A stretch of DNA of 64,000 bases from positions 1 to 64,000 of the forward strand of contig NZ_BBXD01000019.1 in assembly GCF_001570545.1 (NCBI RefSeq), written 5' to 3'. Both the position numbers and the translations under genes were made by a program. The notes beneath the pieces are model-generated. The model was not told the DNA's origin, made no database searches, and saw only the letters and a list, made by a program, of their open reading frames with translations. The DNA comes from Herbidospora mongoliensis (lineage in GTDB: Bacteria > Actinomycetota > Actinomycetes > Streptosporangiales > Streptosporangiaceae). Each line of letters starts with the position of its first letter. The stretch's first letter is position 1. Positions 17,148 through 24,496 of the stretch are shown one piece after another.

Positions 17148-17411
17148 TCAGACCGGGAGCGGAGTCTTGCGCGGACGGCCACGGGGCCGCTTACGCGGGA
17201 CGACAGTGCCTCGCAAGATCAGCTCGCCGCCCCAGACACCCCAGGGCTCCTCACGCTCGAGGGCCCGGGTCAGGCAGGTCTCCCTGATGGGGCAGCCGCC
17301 GCAGAGCGCCTTGGCGAACTCGACGTCTTCGGGAGACTCGGCGAACCAGAGGTCAGGGTCGGTACGACAGGGGATCTCGGCTTCGATCAGGTCCATGACC
17401 GGGGCCGCCAT
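17148..17411 (-). CDS. whiB7: WhiB7 transcriptional regulator
   Basis: 87 residues from ATG 17411, with GAGGTG 6 nt upstream. The four iron-sulfur cysteines are Cys15, Cys37, Cys40 and Cys46 (C-x21-C-x2-C-x5-C). EPWGVWGGE (55-63) is the sigma-A contact turn, and the C-terminal RGRPRK (77-82) is the AT-hook that distinguishes WhiB7 from other Wbl proteins. WhiB7 binds sigma-A and activates genes for intrinsic resistance to ribosome-targeting antibiotics, including its own. The 5' leader (17412-17878) contains an autoregulatory-type promoter, a uORF and a terminator. It sits between the ABC1 kinase and uvrD2, as in mycobacteria. Confidence 0.95.
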   Translation of the reverse strand: MAAPVMDLIEAEIPCRTDPDLWFAESPEDVEFAKALCGGCPIRETCLTRALEREEPWGVWGGELILRGTVVPRKRPRGRPRKTPLPV

Positions 17412-17474
17412 CTGCGTCACCTCTTTGTGAATCGTGTTGGTCGTTGTCCTCTGCAGTGGGGGGATTCGGGGCCG

Positions 17475-17517
17475 GAGAAACAAGAAGGCCGCGGATCCGG
17501 TGTGGGGATCCGCGGCC
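17475..17517 (-). terminator. whiB7 leader attenuator terminator
   Basis: A perfect 12-bp stem (17487-17498 / 17506-17517, GGCCGCGGATCC type) with a 7-nt loop is followed, in the direction of whiB7, by TTCTTGTTTCTC (17475-17486). It begins 18 nt after the uORF stop and ends 64 nt before the whiB7 start, so it must be read through for whiB7 expression. This matches the ribosome-mediated attenuation described for whiB7 leaders. Confidence 0.75.
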
Positions 17518-17535
17518 TGGAGGCTGATTGACCGG

Positions 17536-17775
17536 TCAGGTTATGACTGGTCGACTCCAGGCAGGACGCGGACGCCCCACTCCACCGTTACTGGCGGTGT
17601 GGACGGTCTGCTCAGTACGCATGCGCCGGACTAGCTGGTTCGGCGCGAAGGCGCCGTAGGCGCCGTCGGTGCCATCGACGCGCAGTTTGGCCTGAGGGCC
17701 ATACGAGGCGGCATCGGTGGCAGGGCGTGCGGCGGTGAGCCACGGCGTGGCGATCAAGACGGTGATGTTCAGCAC
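17536..17775 (-). CDS. whiB7 upstream ORF (79-codon leader peptide)
   Basis: GTG 17775 is preceded by AGGAGG with 8-nt spacing, one of the best ribosome binding sites in the window. The frame runs 79 codons and stops 18 nt before the attenuator. The peptide opens V-L-N-I-T-V-L-I-A-T-P-W-L, hydrophobic, and is otherwise featureless with an Arg-rich second half. Its likely job is regulatory: ribosome stalling by antibiotics during its translation would prevent the terminator from forming. I do not recognise it as any other protein. Confidence 0.65.
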   Translation of the reverse strand: MLNITVLIATPWLTAARPATDAASYGPQAKLRVDGTDGAYGAFAPNQLVRRMRTEQTVHTASNGGVGRPRPAWSRPVIT

Positions 17776-17839
17776 TGGGCTCACCTCCTGGTGACTTTCT
17801 CGGGGGGCCGGACAGTAGTGTCCGACTCGCATGTGCATG

Positions 17840-17878
17840 ACCCTAAACGGCAAGCGGCCGGGTGGGCAACATATTTTC
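17840..17878 (-). promoter_or_regulatory. whiB7 promoter with WhiB7-type AT-rich box
   Basis: On the minus strand AAAAT, then three bases (ATG), then TTGCCC (-35, 17864-17869), an 18-nt spacer and TAGGGT (-10, 17840-17845). An A/T tract three bases upstream of the -35 is the known WhiB7 target, bound by its AT-hook. The promoter drives the uORF and whiB7, consistent with positive autoregulation. Confidence 0.7.
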
Positions 17879-17908
17879 GACCTGCGATTTCATGGAAATT
17901 TTCCAGGT

Positions 17909-18775
17909 TCAGCCAACCCGGATCAAGCACTCCTGAACGACCGACACGGCCAGCTCGCCGGAGGCGGTGAACATCTGGCCCTGGGCGAGGCCCCGGGCGC
18001 CCCCGGACCAGGGGGATTCCTGGGCGTACAGGATCCAGTCGTCGGCGCGGATCGGGCGGTGGAACCACATGGCGTGGTCGAGTGAGGCGCCGGAGATGTT
18101 CGACGGGCCCCAGGCCAGGCCGTGGGCCAACAACACTGTGTCGACGAGGGTGTAGTCGCTGGCGTAGGCCGCCAGCACCACGTGGAGCAGGGGGTCGTCG
18201 GGGAGGTCGGCGTCGTAGCGGAACCAGACCTGGTTCTCCGGGCCGATCAGGCTCGGGTCGCGGTTGGCCTCCCACGTCAGCGGGGTGACGTAGCGGGCGT
18301 CGAGCGGGCGGGGGCGCGACAGCCAGGCCGACCACTGGGGGTCGTCGCCGAGGAGCTTGCGCAGCCGCTCGTGCAGCGGGGCCAGGGTCTCGGGGGCCGG
18401 CACCTGGGGCATGACCGCCGCCTGGTGGTGGACGCCCTCCTCCTCTATGTGGAAGGAGGCCGACATCGTGAAGATGACTTTGCCGTGCTGGACGGCGACG
18501 ACGCGGCGGGTGCTGAATGAGCGGCCGTCGCGGACCCGGTCGACCGTGTAGACGATCGGGACGGCCGGGTCGCCCGGACGGATGAAGTAGGCGTGCAGCG
18601 AGTGGACCTGGCGCTCACGGCCGACCGTGCGAGCCGCCGCCATGAGGGCCTGGGCGGCGACCTGGCCGCCGAAGACCCGCTGGAAGCTCTCCTCGGGGCT
18701 GCGGCCACGGAAGATGTCGAGTTCGATCTGCTCCAGATCGAGCAGGTCGAGCAACTCCTTGAGGGCGGAGTTCAC
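17909..18775 (-). CDS. tesB: Acyl-CoA thioesterase II (TesB-like)
   Basis: 288 residues, the size of a double-hotdog TesB protein, from GTG 18775 (GTGA overlap with the uvrD2 stop). The first hotdog has VFGGQVAAQALMAAARTV and HSLHAYFIRPGDP; the second has LAAYASDYTLVDTVLLAHG (conserved Asp of the catalytic triad) and ASLDHAMWFHRPIRADDWILY. It hydrolyses acyl-CoAs to free acid and CoA in the cytoplasm. It is the second gene of a uvrD2-tesB pair that runs toward the whiB7 leader. Confidence 0.93.
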   Translation of the reverse strand: MNSALKELLDLLDLEQIELDIFRGRSPEESFQRVFGGQVAAQALMAAARTVGRERQVHSLHAYFIRPGDPAVPIVYTVDRVRDGRSFSTRRVVAVQHGKVIFTMSASFHIEEEGVHHQAAVMPQVPAPETLAPLHERLRKLLGDDPQWSAWLSRPRPLDARYVTPLTWEANRDPSLIGPENQVWFRYDADLPDDPLLHVVLAAYASDYTLVDTVLLAHGLAWGPSNISGASLDHAMWFHRPIRADDWILYAQESPWSGGARGLAQGQMFTASGELAVSVVQECLIRVG

Positions 18776-20814
18776 GAGGCCTCCAGGCGGCGTCGGACGA
18801 GGGAGAGTACGGCATGACCGTATCGCTCCAGTTTGACGCGGCCGATCCCGGCTATCGCCAGGAGGGCCTCCTCGGTCGCGGGGGCGCGTTCGGCGATGGC
18901 CTGGAGGGTGACGTCGGTGAAGACGACGTAGCTCGGCACCTTGGCCTCTTTGGCCGCCTCGGCGCGCCACGCCTTCAGTTCCTCCAGCAGCGCCTCGTCG
19001 TATTCGGCGGGGCAGGTCGCGCAGCGGCCGAGCTTCTGCTCGGGGCCGGTGGCCAGGGTGCGGGCGCAGACCCGGCAGGTCGCGGGGGCGGCGACGGGCC
19101 TGCGGGCGGGCTGGGGCGAGAACGGCGGCGGCGCGGCGGTCGGGGTGCCGGAGAGGGTTTCCACGAAGCGCGACGGGCGGCGGGATCGGCGGCCGCCCGG
19201 TGAGCGGGCCAGCGCCCAGGAGAGGTTGAGGTGGACGCGGGCTCTGGTGATCCCCACATAGAGAAGGCGGCGCTCCTCCTCTATCTGGTCGGGCGTCTCG
19301 GCGTACACGATCGGGAGCATGCCCTCGGTGAGGCCGATCAGGAAGACGGCGTCCCATTCGAGGCCCTTGGCGGCGTGGAGCGAGGCCAGGGTGACGCCCT
19401 CGACCGGCGGGGCGTGCTGTTCTGCGGCGCGGCGTTCCAGGTCGGCGACGAACGCGGGCAGGTCGCCGCCCTTGGCGGCCACGTCTTCGGCGAGTTCCGC
19501 GATGGCGTTGAGGGACTCCCACTTCGCGCGGGCGGTGCCGCCGCTCGGGCGCTCGGGAGTCAGGCCGATGCCGGCCAGGATCGTGTGGACGGTCGGCGCC
19601 AGCGGCTCCTCGTCGTTGGCCGAGCGGGCCGCGCCGCGCAGCAGGACGACGGCCTGGCGGACCTCGGGGCGTTCGAAGAAGCGCTCGGCTCCCCGCAGCA
19701 GGTAGGGGACGCCCGCCTGGGTGAAGGCCTGTTCGTAGGCCTCCGACTGGGCGTTCACCCGGAACAGGACGGCGATCTCCCTGGCCGGGACGCCGTCGGC
19801 CATGAGCTTCTTGACGCGCAGCGCCACGCCCAGCGCTTCTGCGGCCTCGTCGTCGTATTCGGTGAAGACCGGCTCGGGGCCAGGCTCGCGCTGGGCGACC
19901 AGTTCGAGGCGGTGGGCGCTGCGGGCCATCACCCGGTTGGCGAGCGTGACGACCTCGGGGGTGGAGCGGTAGTCGCGGACGAGTTTGATCACCGCCGCGC
20001 CGGGGTGTTCGACGCCGAAGCTCGTCAGGAAGTGGGGGCTGGCGCCGGTGAAGCTGTAGATCGTCTGGTTGGGGTCGCCGACCACGCAGACGTCGTCGCG
20101 GCCGCCCAGCCAGGTGTCGAGCAGGAGCTTCTGGAGCGGGTTGACGTCTTGGTATTCGTCGACCACGAAGTAGCGGTATTGCGAGCGGATCTGGTTGGCG
20201 ACCTCGCGGTGCTCGGTCATCACGGCCGCCGTGAGTTCGAGGATGGTCTCGAAGTCGACCAGGTGGCGGGCGCGGCGGAGCTTCTCGTACTGGTCGAAGA
20301 CGCGGGCGAGCTCCTCGGCCGGGATCGGCGGGCTGCGGCGGGCCTTCAGCGCGGCGGCCGGGTAGTCGTCGGGGGCGTGCTGGGTGACCTTGGCCCACTC
20401 GATCTCGCTGGCGACGTCGCGCAGTTCGGCGCGGTCGGGGTTGCGGCGCAGCATGCGGGCCGCCTCGATCAGCAGCGGCAGCTTCGACTCGACCACCTGG
20501 GGCGGGTCGCCGCCGATGACGCGCGGCCAGAAGTAGGTGAGCTGGCGCAGCGCGGCGGCGTGGAAGGTGCGCGCCTGGACGCCGGGCGCGCCGAGCTCGC
20601 GCAGCCGGTGGCGGAGCTCTCCGGCGGCGCGGGTGGTGAACGTCACAGCGAGCACGCTGTTGGCTTCGGCGATACCCGTTTGCACCGCGTGGGCGATTCT
20701 GTGGGTGATCGCCCGCGTCTTGCCGGTACCTGCCCCGGCCAGCACGCACACCGGGCCGCGAAGCGTCTCGGCCACCGCGCGCTGTTCGGGGTCGAGGCCC
20801 GAAAGGACGTCCAA
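18772..20814 (-). CDS. uvrD2: ATP-dependent DNA helicase UvrD2
   Basis: About 680 residues from TTG 20814 (GGGAG 6 nt upstream); the frame continues further but without helicase homology. Superfamily 1A motifs: Q/Walker A VCVLAGAGTGKTRAITHRI, FTTRAAGELRHRL (Ia), FVVDEYQDVNPLQ (Walker B), VGDPNQTIYSFTGA (III), RDYRSTPEVV (IV), ASLHAAKGLEWDAVFL (V) and EERRLLYVGITRAR (VI). A Cys4 zinc-finger-like region (CRVCARTL ... GRCATCP) and a C-terminal HRDC domain (about 610-680) are typical of UvrD2. Role: DNA unwinding in repair. It overlaps tesB by 4 nt. Confidence 0.94.
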   Translation of the reverse strand: MDVLSGLDPEQRAVAETLRGPVCVLAGAGTGKTRAITHRIAHAVQTGIAEANSVLAVTFTTRAAGELRHRLRELGAPGVQARTFHAAALRQLTYFWPRVIGGDPPQVVESKLPLLIEAARMLRRNPDRAELRDVASEIEWAKVTQHAPDDYPAAALKARRSPPIPAEELARVFDQYEKLRRARHLVDFETILELTAAVMTEHREVANQIRSQYRYFVVDEYQDVNPLQKLLLDTWLGGRDDVCVVGDPNQTIYSFTGASPHFLTSFGVEHPGAAVIKLVRDYRSTPEVVTLANRVMARSAHRLELVAQREPGPEPVFTEYDDEAAEALGVALRVKKLMADGVPAREIAVLFRVNAQSEAYEQAFTQAGVPYLLRGAERFFERPEVRQAVVLLRGAARSANDEEPLAPTVHTILAGIGLTPERPSGGTARAKWESLNAIAELAEDVAAKGGDLPAFVADLERRAAEQHAPPVEGVTLASLHAAKGLEWDAVFLIGLTEGMLPIVYAETPDQIEEERRLLYVGITRARVHLNLSWALARSPGGRRSRRPSRFVETLSGTPTAAPPPFSPQPARRPVAAPATCRVCARTLATGPEQKLGRCATCPAEYDEALLEELKAWRAEAAKEAKVPSYVVFTDVTLQAIAERAPATEEALLAIAGIGRVKLERYGHAVLSLVRRRLEAS

Positions 20815-20964
20815 ATGGGGCTCCCAACGTGCGCGACAGGGTGATCTGCTGGCATCATCCTTGCAGCACCCGACCAAGACCGTTTCAACAGCCGGGCTGC
20901 CCAAGGTAAAGAGGGAGCGTTCCCGGCGGACACGACGGGGCGCGCGCGGGGAGGTTTCAGACCG

Positions 20965-21903
20965 TTGAAGAAAGCGGCCGTCGCCGGTGCGCTCGCAGTC
21001 GCCGCCGTCGTCCTCAGCGCTCCGGTGCACGCTCACGCGAAAACCGTCAGCCCGCAGCCGACCGCGACGGTCTCGCCGACTCCGGTGCCGTCTCCGTCTC
21101 CGAGCACGTCGTCCACGCCGCCTCCGGTGCAGGAGCGCAAGACGACCGTCCGCTACGGCAGGCACGTCAAGCAGCGGATGGACGTCTATTGGCGCGACAA
21201 CGACCAGCTCGTCCGCCCCGTGGTGTTCATGATCCACGGTGGCTGGTGGTCGGGCGGTGACAAGGCCTACATGAAGGCCATCACCCGCAGCTACTACGAG
21301 CTCGGCTACGTCGTCGTCAACGTCAACTACCGTCTGTCCGGCGACGCGCGGTGGCCGGCGCAGCGTGACGACGCGCTTGAGGCGATCGAGACCACCCGCC
21401 GCATGGCGGGCGAGTTCGGCCTCGACCCGAACCGCTACGCCGTGATCGGCTTCTCGGCCGGCGGCCACATCGCCGCCTCCATCGGCACCTACGGCCACGG
21501 CCAGCCCGGGTTACGCGCCGTCGTCGGCGTCTCACCGGTGATCTCCCCGCTGACCGCCTATTCCGACGGCGGTGCCGACGCCACCCACGAGCAGCGCAAG
21601 CTCCGTCAGGCGGCCGTCGCGCTGGCCGGGGGCTGTGGCCCCAACCAGTGTCCCCGGATCTGGTCGAGCATGGAGGTGCCGTTCCACGCCTCCTACGGCG
21701 ACGCGCCGATGCTCAGCGTCCACTCCTCCAGGGAGTTCGTCCCGCCCTACCAGAGCGAACTGCTCCGCGAGTCGCTGGCCAACTACGGCGTGAACATGAC
21801 GGTCCGGAAATACCCGGGGACCTTCCACAGTTCGCCGCTGTTCCGGGAGCCGGGCGTGGCCGAGACCATTCAGACGTGGGTCATCGGACATCTGGCGTAC
21901 TAG
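20965..21903 (+). CDS. Secreted alpha/beta-hydrolase (esterase-like)
   Basis: 312 residues from TTG 20965, with GGGGAGG about 10 nt upstream. A signal peptide (1-26, ending APVHAHA) is followed by a Pro/Ser/Thr-rich linker (30-55) and an alpha/beta-hydrolase domain. FMIHGGWWSGGD carries the HGGG-type oxyanion motif of esterases, and VIGFSAGGHIAASIG the nucleophile Ser (G-x-S-x-G). A C-terminal HSSREFVPPYQ supplies Asp/Glu candidates and TFHSSPLF the His. A cysteine pair (GGCGPNQCPR) may form a disulfide. It acts outside the cell; the substrate is not evident. Confidence 0.87.
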   Translation: MKKAAVAGALAVAAVVLSAPVHAHAKTVSPQPTATVSPTPVPSPSPSTSSTPPPVQERKTTVRYGRHVKQRMDVYWRDNDQLVRPVVFMIHGGWWSGGDKAYMKAITRSYYELGYVVVNVNYRLSGDARWPAQRDDALEAIETTRRMAGEFGLDPNRYAVIGFSAGGHIAASIGTYGHGQPGLRAVVGVSPVISPLTAYSDGGADATHEQRKLRQAAVALAGGCGPNQCPRIWSSMEVPFHASYGDAPMLSVHSSREFVPPYQSELLRESLANYGVNMTVRKYPGTFHSSPLFREPGVAETIQTWVIGHLAY

Positions 21904-21962
21904 ATGGGAAGATGAGCGTCATCCGTTGTGTTGGCAATGACTGCCGACTGAAAGGGACGAAA

Positions 21963-22214
21963 ATGGCGCTCACGGTATACACCACCACGTGGTGTGGCCC
22001 ATGCAAGCGGCTCAAGAGCCAGCTCACCCGCGAGGGAATCGCCTACCAGGAGGTCGACGTCGAGGCCGATCCCCAGGCGGCGTCGTTCGTGGAGAGTGTC
22101 AACAAGGGCAACCGAGTCGTCCCGACGGTCGTGTTCCCCGACGGCACCGCGGCGACCAACCCTTCAGTGATCGAGGTCAAGCGCCGCCTGGCGACCATGG
22201 GTCAGTCGATATAG
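21963..22214 (+). CDS. Mycoredoxin (glutaredoxin-like protein)
   Basis: 83 residues, the standard size, from ATG 21963 (GGGACGA upstream). The redox motif is TTWCGPCKRLK (Cys11, Cys14), and VVPTVVFPDG contains the cis-Pro. In mycothiol-producing actinobacteria this protein reduces mycothiol mixed disulfides. The gene neighbours uvrD2 as in mycobacteria (Rv3198A). It lies 60 nt after the hydrolase gene. Confidence 0.93.
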   Translation: MALTVYTTTWCGPCKRLKSQLTREGIAYQEVDVEADPQAASFVESVNKGNRVVPTVVFPDGTAATNPSVIEVKRRLATMGQSI

Positions 22215-22226
22215 TTGCAGGTGAGC

Positions 22227-22315
22227 GGTGGTGGGGCCCACCGCCCGCCTGATTTCGGGGCGAAGAACCGCAGACGGCTGCCAACGGTCCCTACCCGCAG
22301 ATGACCGCTGCCGGT
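22227..22315 (+). promoter_or_regulatory. Fluoride riboswitch (crcB motif)
   Basis: Immediately before crcB, GGTGGTGGGGCCCACC (22227-22242) resembles the 5' aptamer GG-N-GATGG-N-G..CGCC. AACCGC (about 22266) matches the central conserved stretch, and GCAGATGACCGCTGCC (22298-22312) the 3' GCTGATG..TCCTGC segment. The element ends at the GGTAGGAGG ribosome binding site (22313-22321), so binding of fluoride could expose that site. Conservation is imperfect at two positions that could covary; the neighbouring fluoride genes give strong support. Confidence 0.65.
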
Positions 22316-22326
22316 AGGAGGACCTG

Positions 22327-22734
22327 ATGCGTGATGTGCCGTGGCCGACGTTCGGTGTGATCTCGGCCGGTGGGGTCGCGGGTTCTCTGCTCCGGTACGG
22401 ACTGGGGGTGCTCTTCCCGAGCGCCCCCGGCTTCCCGTGGACGACCCTCGCGATCAACGTCACCGGATGCCTGCTGATCGGCGTCCTGATGGTGGCCATC
22501 ACCGAGATCCGGGCCGCTCCTGCCTGGGTACGTCCCCTTTTGGGGGTGGGCGTACTGGGCGGTTTCACCACGTTCTCCACGTACATCGTGGACATCGGCC
22601 TGCTGCTCGACGGTGACGCGCCCCGGGCCGCCCTGATCTACCTGGTGACCACTCCGCTGCTGGCACTGGCCGCCGTATGGATTGGGTCGGCGGCCACCCG
22701 GGCGGCGGGCCGGCGGTTGGGGAGGCGGACATGA
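22327..22734 (+). CDS. crcB: Fluoride channel/exporter CrcB (Fluc), subunit 1
   Basis: 135 residues with four transmembrane helices. Fluc signatures: [13 protein letters not shown], the pore Asn in [13 protein letters not shown], and [12 protein letters not shown], which bears the Phe box and the TM3 break with the Na+ site. It exports fluoride as a dimer in the cytoplasmic membrane. It is the first gene after the fluoride riboswitch, with the ribosome binding site inside the end of the aptamer. It overlaps the DUF190 gene by 4 nt. With a second crcB downstream, the channel may be a heterodimer. Confidence 0.95.
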   Translation: MRDVPWPTFGVISAGGVAGSLLRYGLGVLFPSAPGFPWTTLAINVTGCLLIGVLMVAITEIRAAPAWVRPLLGVGVLGGFTTFSTYIVDIGLLLDGDAPRAALIYLVTTPLLALAAVWIGSAATRAAGRRLGRRT

Positions 22735-23060
22735 CACCGGCGCTGCGGCTGACCATCTTCGTCGGCGAGACCGACACCAGCCACCACAAGCCGCTCTACC
22801 ACGAGATCGTGCACCGGGCCCATGCCGCCGGGCTGGCCGGGGCGAGCGTCTTCCGGGGCATCGAGGGCTACGGCGCCTCCAACCACATCCACACGACCCG
22901 CATCCTGTCGCTGTCGGAGGACCTGCCGGTGGCGATCGTCATCGTCGACGAGCCCGCCCGCATCCGGGCCTTCCTGCCGCAGCTCGACGGGCTGATCGGC
23001 GAGGGCCTGGTCATGGTGGACGAGGTCGAGGTCCACCGGTACGGAGGCAAGCCCCTGTGA
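22731..23060 (+). CDS. DUF190 domain protein in the fluoride operon
   Basis: 109 residues from ATG 22731 (ATGA overlap with crcB). A complete DUF190 protein: [31 protein letters not shown] and [20 protein letters not shown] are its signatures. The fold is PII-like and it is cytoplasmic. Proteins of this family recur in fluoride operons between two crcB genes, but their function is not established. Overlaps of 4 nt on both sides place it firmly in the operon. Confidence 0.92.
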   Translation: MTPALRLTIFVGETDTSHHKPLYHEIVHRAHAAGLAGASVFRGIEGYGASNHIHTTRILSLSEDLPVAIVIVDEPARIRAFLPQLDGLIGEGLVMVDEVEVHRYGGKPL

Positions 23061-23431
23061 CCGGCCTCCTGCCCGCCCTGCTGGTGGCGGCCGGGGCGGC
23101 CGTCGGAGCTCCCCTGCGCTACCTGACCGACCGCCTGATCCAGTCGCGCCACGACAGCGTCTTCCCGTGGGGGACGTTCGGGGTCAACCTGGCCGGGTCG
23201 GCGCTGCTCGGCTTCCTCGTCGCCCTGCCCGCCGACGGCGCGGTGATGGCGCTGGCGGGAGTGGGCTTCTGCGGAGCCCTCACGACGTATTCAACGTTCA
23301 GCTACGAGACCCTGCGGCTCGTCCAGGATGGAGCCCGCTTGGCGGCGGCGGCCAACGTGGCGGCGAGCATCGCGGGCGGCCTGGGGGCTGGCGTGTGCGG
23401 GATGCTCCTTGCCCGTGCCATAGCCGGGTGA
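23057..23431 (+). CDS. crcB: Fluoride channel/exporter CrcB (Fluc), subunit 2
   Basis: 124 residues from GTG 23057 (GTGA overlap). Four predicted membrane helices with [29 protein letters not shown] (pore Asn) and [18 protein letters not shown] (TM3 break). It is divergent from the first CrcB, so a two-gene heterodimeric Fluc is likely. Last gene of the fluoride operon. A CCGAAATTTCGG palindrome follows at about 23481. Confidence 0.93.
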   Translation: MTGLLPALLVAAGAAVGAPLRYLTDRLIQSRHDSVFPWGTFGVNLAGSALLGFLVALPADGAVMALAGVGFCGALTTYSTFSYETLRLVQDGARLAAAANVAASIAGGLGAGVCGMLLARAIAG

Positions 23432-23499
23432 GCCGATGGGCCTCAGGAACGCTGCTCGGCTCCGTCAGCCCGTCCATATACCGAAATTTCGGGCGGTGG

Positions 23500-24414
23500 T
23501 TAGCGGCCCCAGGAGCCTTCGTCGTCGATCGCTGATCCGTACCAGGTTTCGATGAGTCTGCGGGCGATCGAGACCGGGGGCGGGAGGCGGAGGTCGCCGG
23601 TGGCCATGGCGGTGCGCATCTCCTCGCGGGTGTACCAGCGGGCCTCGGCGATCTCCTTCGGGTCGAGGGTCAGTTCGCTGTCGAGGGCGCGGGCGAAGAA
23701 GCCCAGCATCAGGCTCCTGGGGAAGGGCCACGGCTGGCTGCCCAGGTAGCGGGGGTCGGCGACTCGTACACCGACCTCTTCGAAGACCTCCCGCGCCAGG
23801 GCCGCCTCCAGGGACTCGCCCGGCTCGACGAAGCCGGCCAGGACGGACATGCGGCCTTCGGGCCACTGCGGGCCCCGGGCCAGGAGGATGCGGTCGTCGG
23901 GGTCGCGGATCATCATGATCACGGCGGGGTCGACGCGGGGGAAGTGCTGGCTGCCGTCATTGGGACAGACGCGGACGTGGCCGCCCTGGGTCACCGTCGT
24001 CTCCGTGCCGCACTGGGGGCAGAAGCGGTGGGTGGCGTGCCACGACTCCAGGGCCACGGCGTAGACGAACAGGCCCGCGTCGCGGTCGCCCAGCAGGGAG
24101 CCCGACTCGCGCAGGCCGGCGGAGTCGGCGTCGTCGGGCAGCTCGGCCGAGACCGAGAAGTAGGCCACGCCGTCGTCGACGCCGAGCAGGTGGCGCCGGC
24201 CCTCGGGGGCCCGGTCGGGGGCGAACAGGACGAGTTCGGCCTCGTCGCCACTACGCTTGATCAGTGTCCGGCCCTCACTGATGACCATGACCCGGGTGGA
24301 CGGATCACCCCACGCCCGGTCGAGCCAGGCAGGGTCGTGCCGGAGCTGGGCGGATCGGTCGACGGTGCTACGGCTGAGCAGCAGGGGCCCCAGGAGTCCC
24401 TCGGTGATGTCCAC
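23500..24414 (-). CDS. nudC: NAD(+) diphosphatase NudC
   Basis: 304 residues from GTG 24414 (AAGGA 7 nt upstream); the frame stays open 15 codons further. A zinc ribbon, FCPQCGTETTV ... VRVCPNDGSQHFPRVDP, is followed by the Nudix box GFVEPGESLEAALAREVFEEVG and the NudC-specific SQPWPFPRSLMLGF. It cleaves NAD(H) and can remove NAD caps from RNA. It is divergently transcribed from the siderophore operon, with the iron box between them. Mycobacteria have it at the equivalent place (Rv3199c). Confidence 0.95.
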   Translation of the reverse strand: MDITEGLLGPLLLSRSTVDRSAQLRHDPAWLDRAWGDPSTRVMVISEGRTLIKRSGDEAELVLFAPDRAPEGRRHLLGVDDGVAYFSVSAELPDDADSAGLRESGSLLGDRDAGLFVYAVALESWHATHRFCPQCGTETTVTQGGHVRVCPNDGSQHFPRVDPAVIMMIRDPDDRILLARGPQWPEGRMSVLAGFVEPGESLEAALAREVFEEVGVRVADPRYLGSQPWPFPRSLMLGFFARALDSELTLDPKEIAEARWYTREEMRTAMATGDLRLPPPVSIARRLIETWYGSAIDDEGSWGR

Positions 24415-24473
24415 AGGGATATCCTTGCGTATTGCCGCACGCGGCCGACTGTTCCCCACTACAGTTCTAGAGG

Positions 24474-24492
24474 TTAGGTAAGCCTTACCTCA
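24474..24492 (+). promoter_or_regulatory. DtxR/IdeR (DmdR)-type iron box
   Basis: TTAGGTAAGCCTTACCTCA is a 19-bp near-perfect palindrome matching the IdeR/DmdR1 operator consensus (TTAGGTTAGSCTAACCTAA). It ends 4 nt before ATG 24497 and covers a plausible -10 (TAGGTA, 24475-24480, with TTCCCC 17 nt upstream). With iron, repressor binding would block the siderophore operon; it could also affect the divergent nudC. Confidence 0.9.
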
Positions 24493-24496
24493 GGGG

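Noticed and set aside
17536-17853. An ATG-initiated extension of the whiB7 uORF
   Set aside because: Its upstream start lies within or before the promoter -10 region, so it would not be on the transcript; GTG 17775 has a strong ribosome binding site.
23478-23495. CCGAAATTTCGG palindrome between crcB and nudC as a regulator site
   Set aside because: It lies between converging gene ends and has no T-tract or promoter nearby; it cannot be assigned a role.
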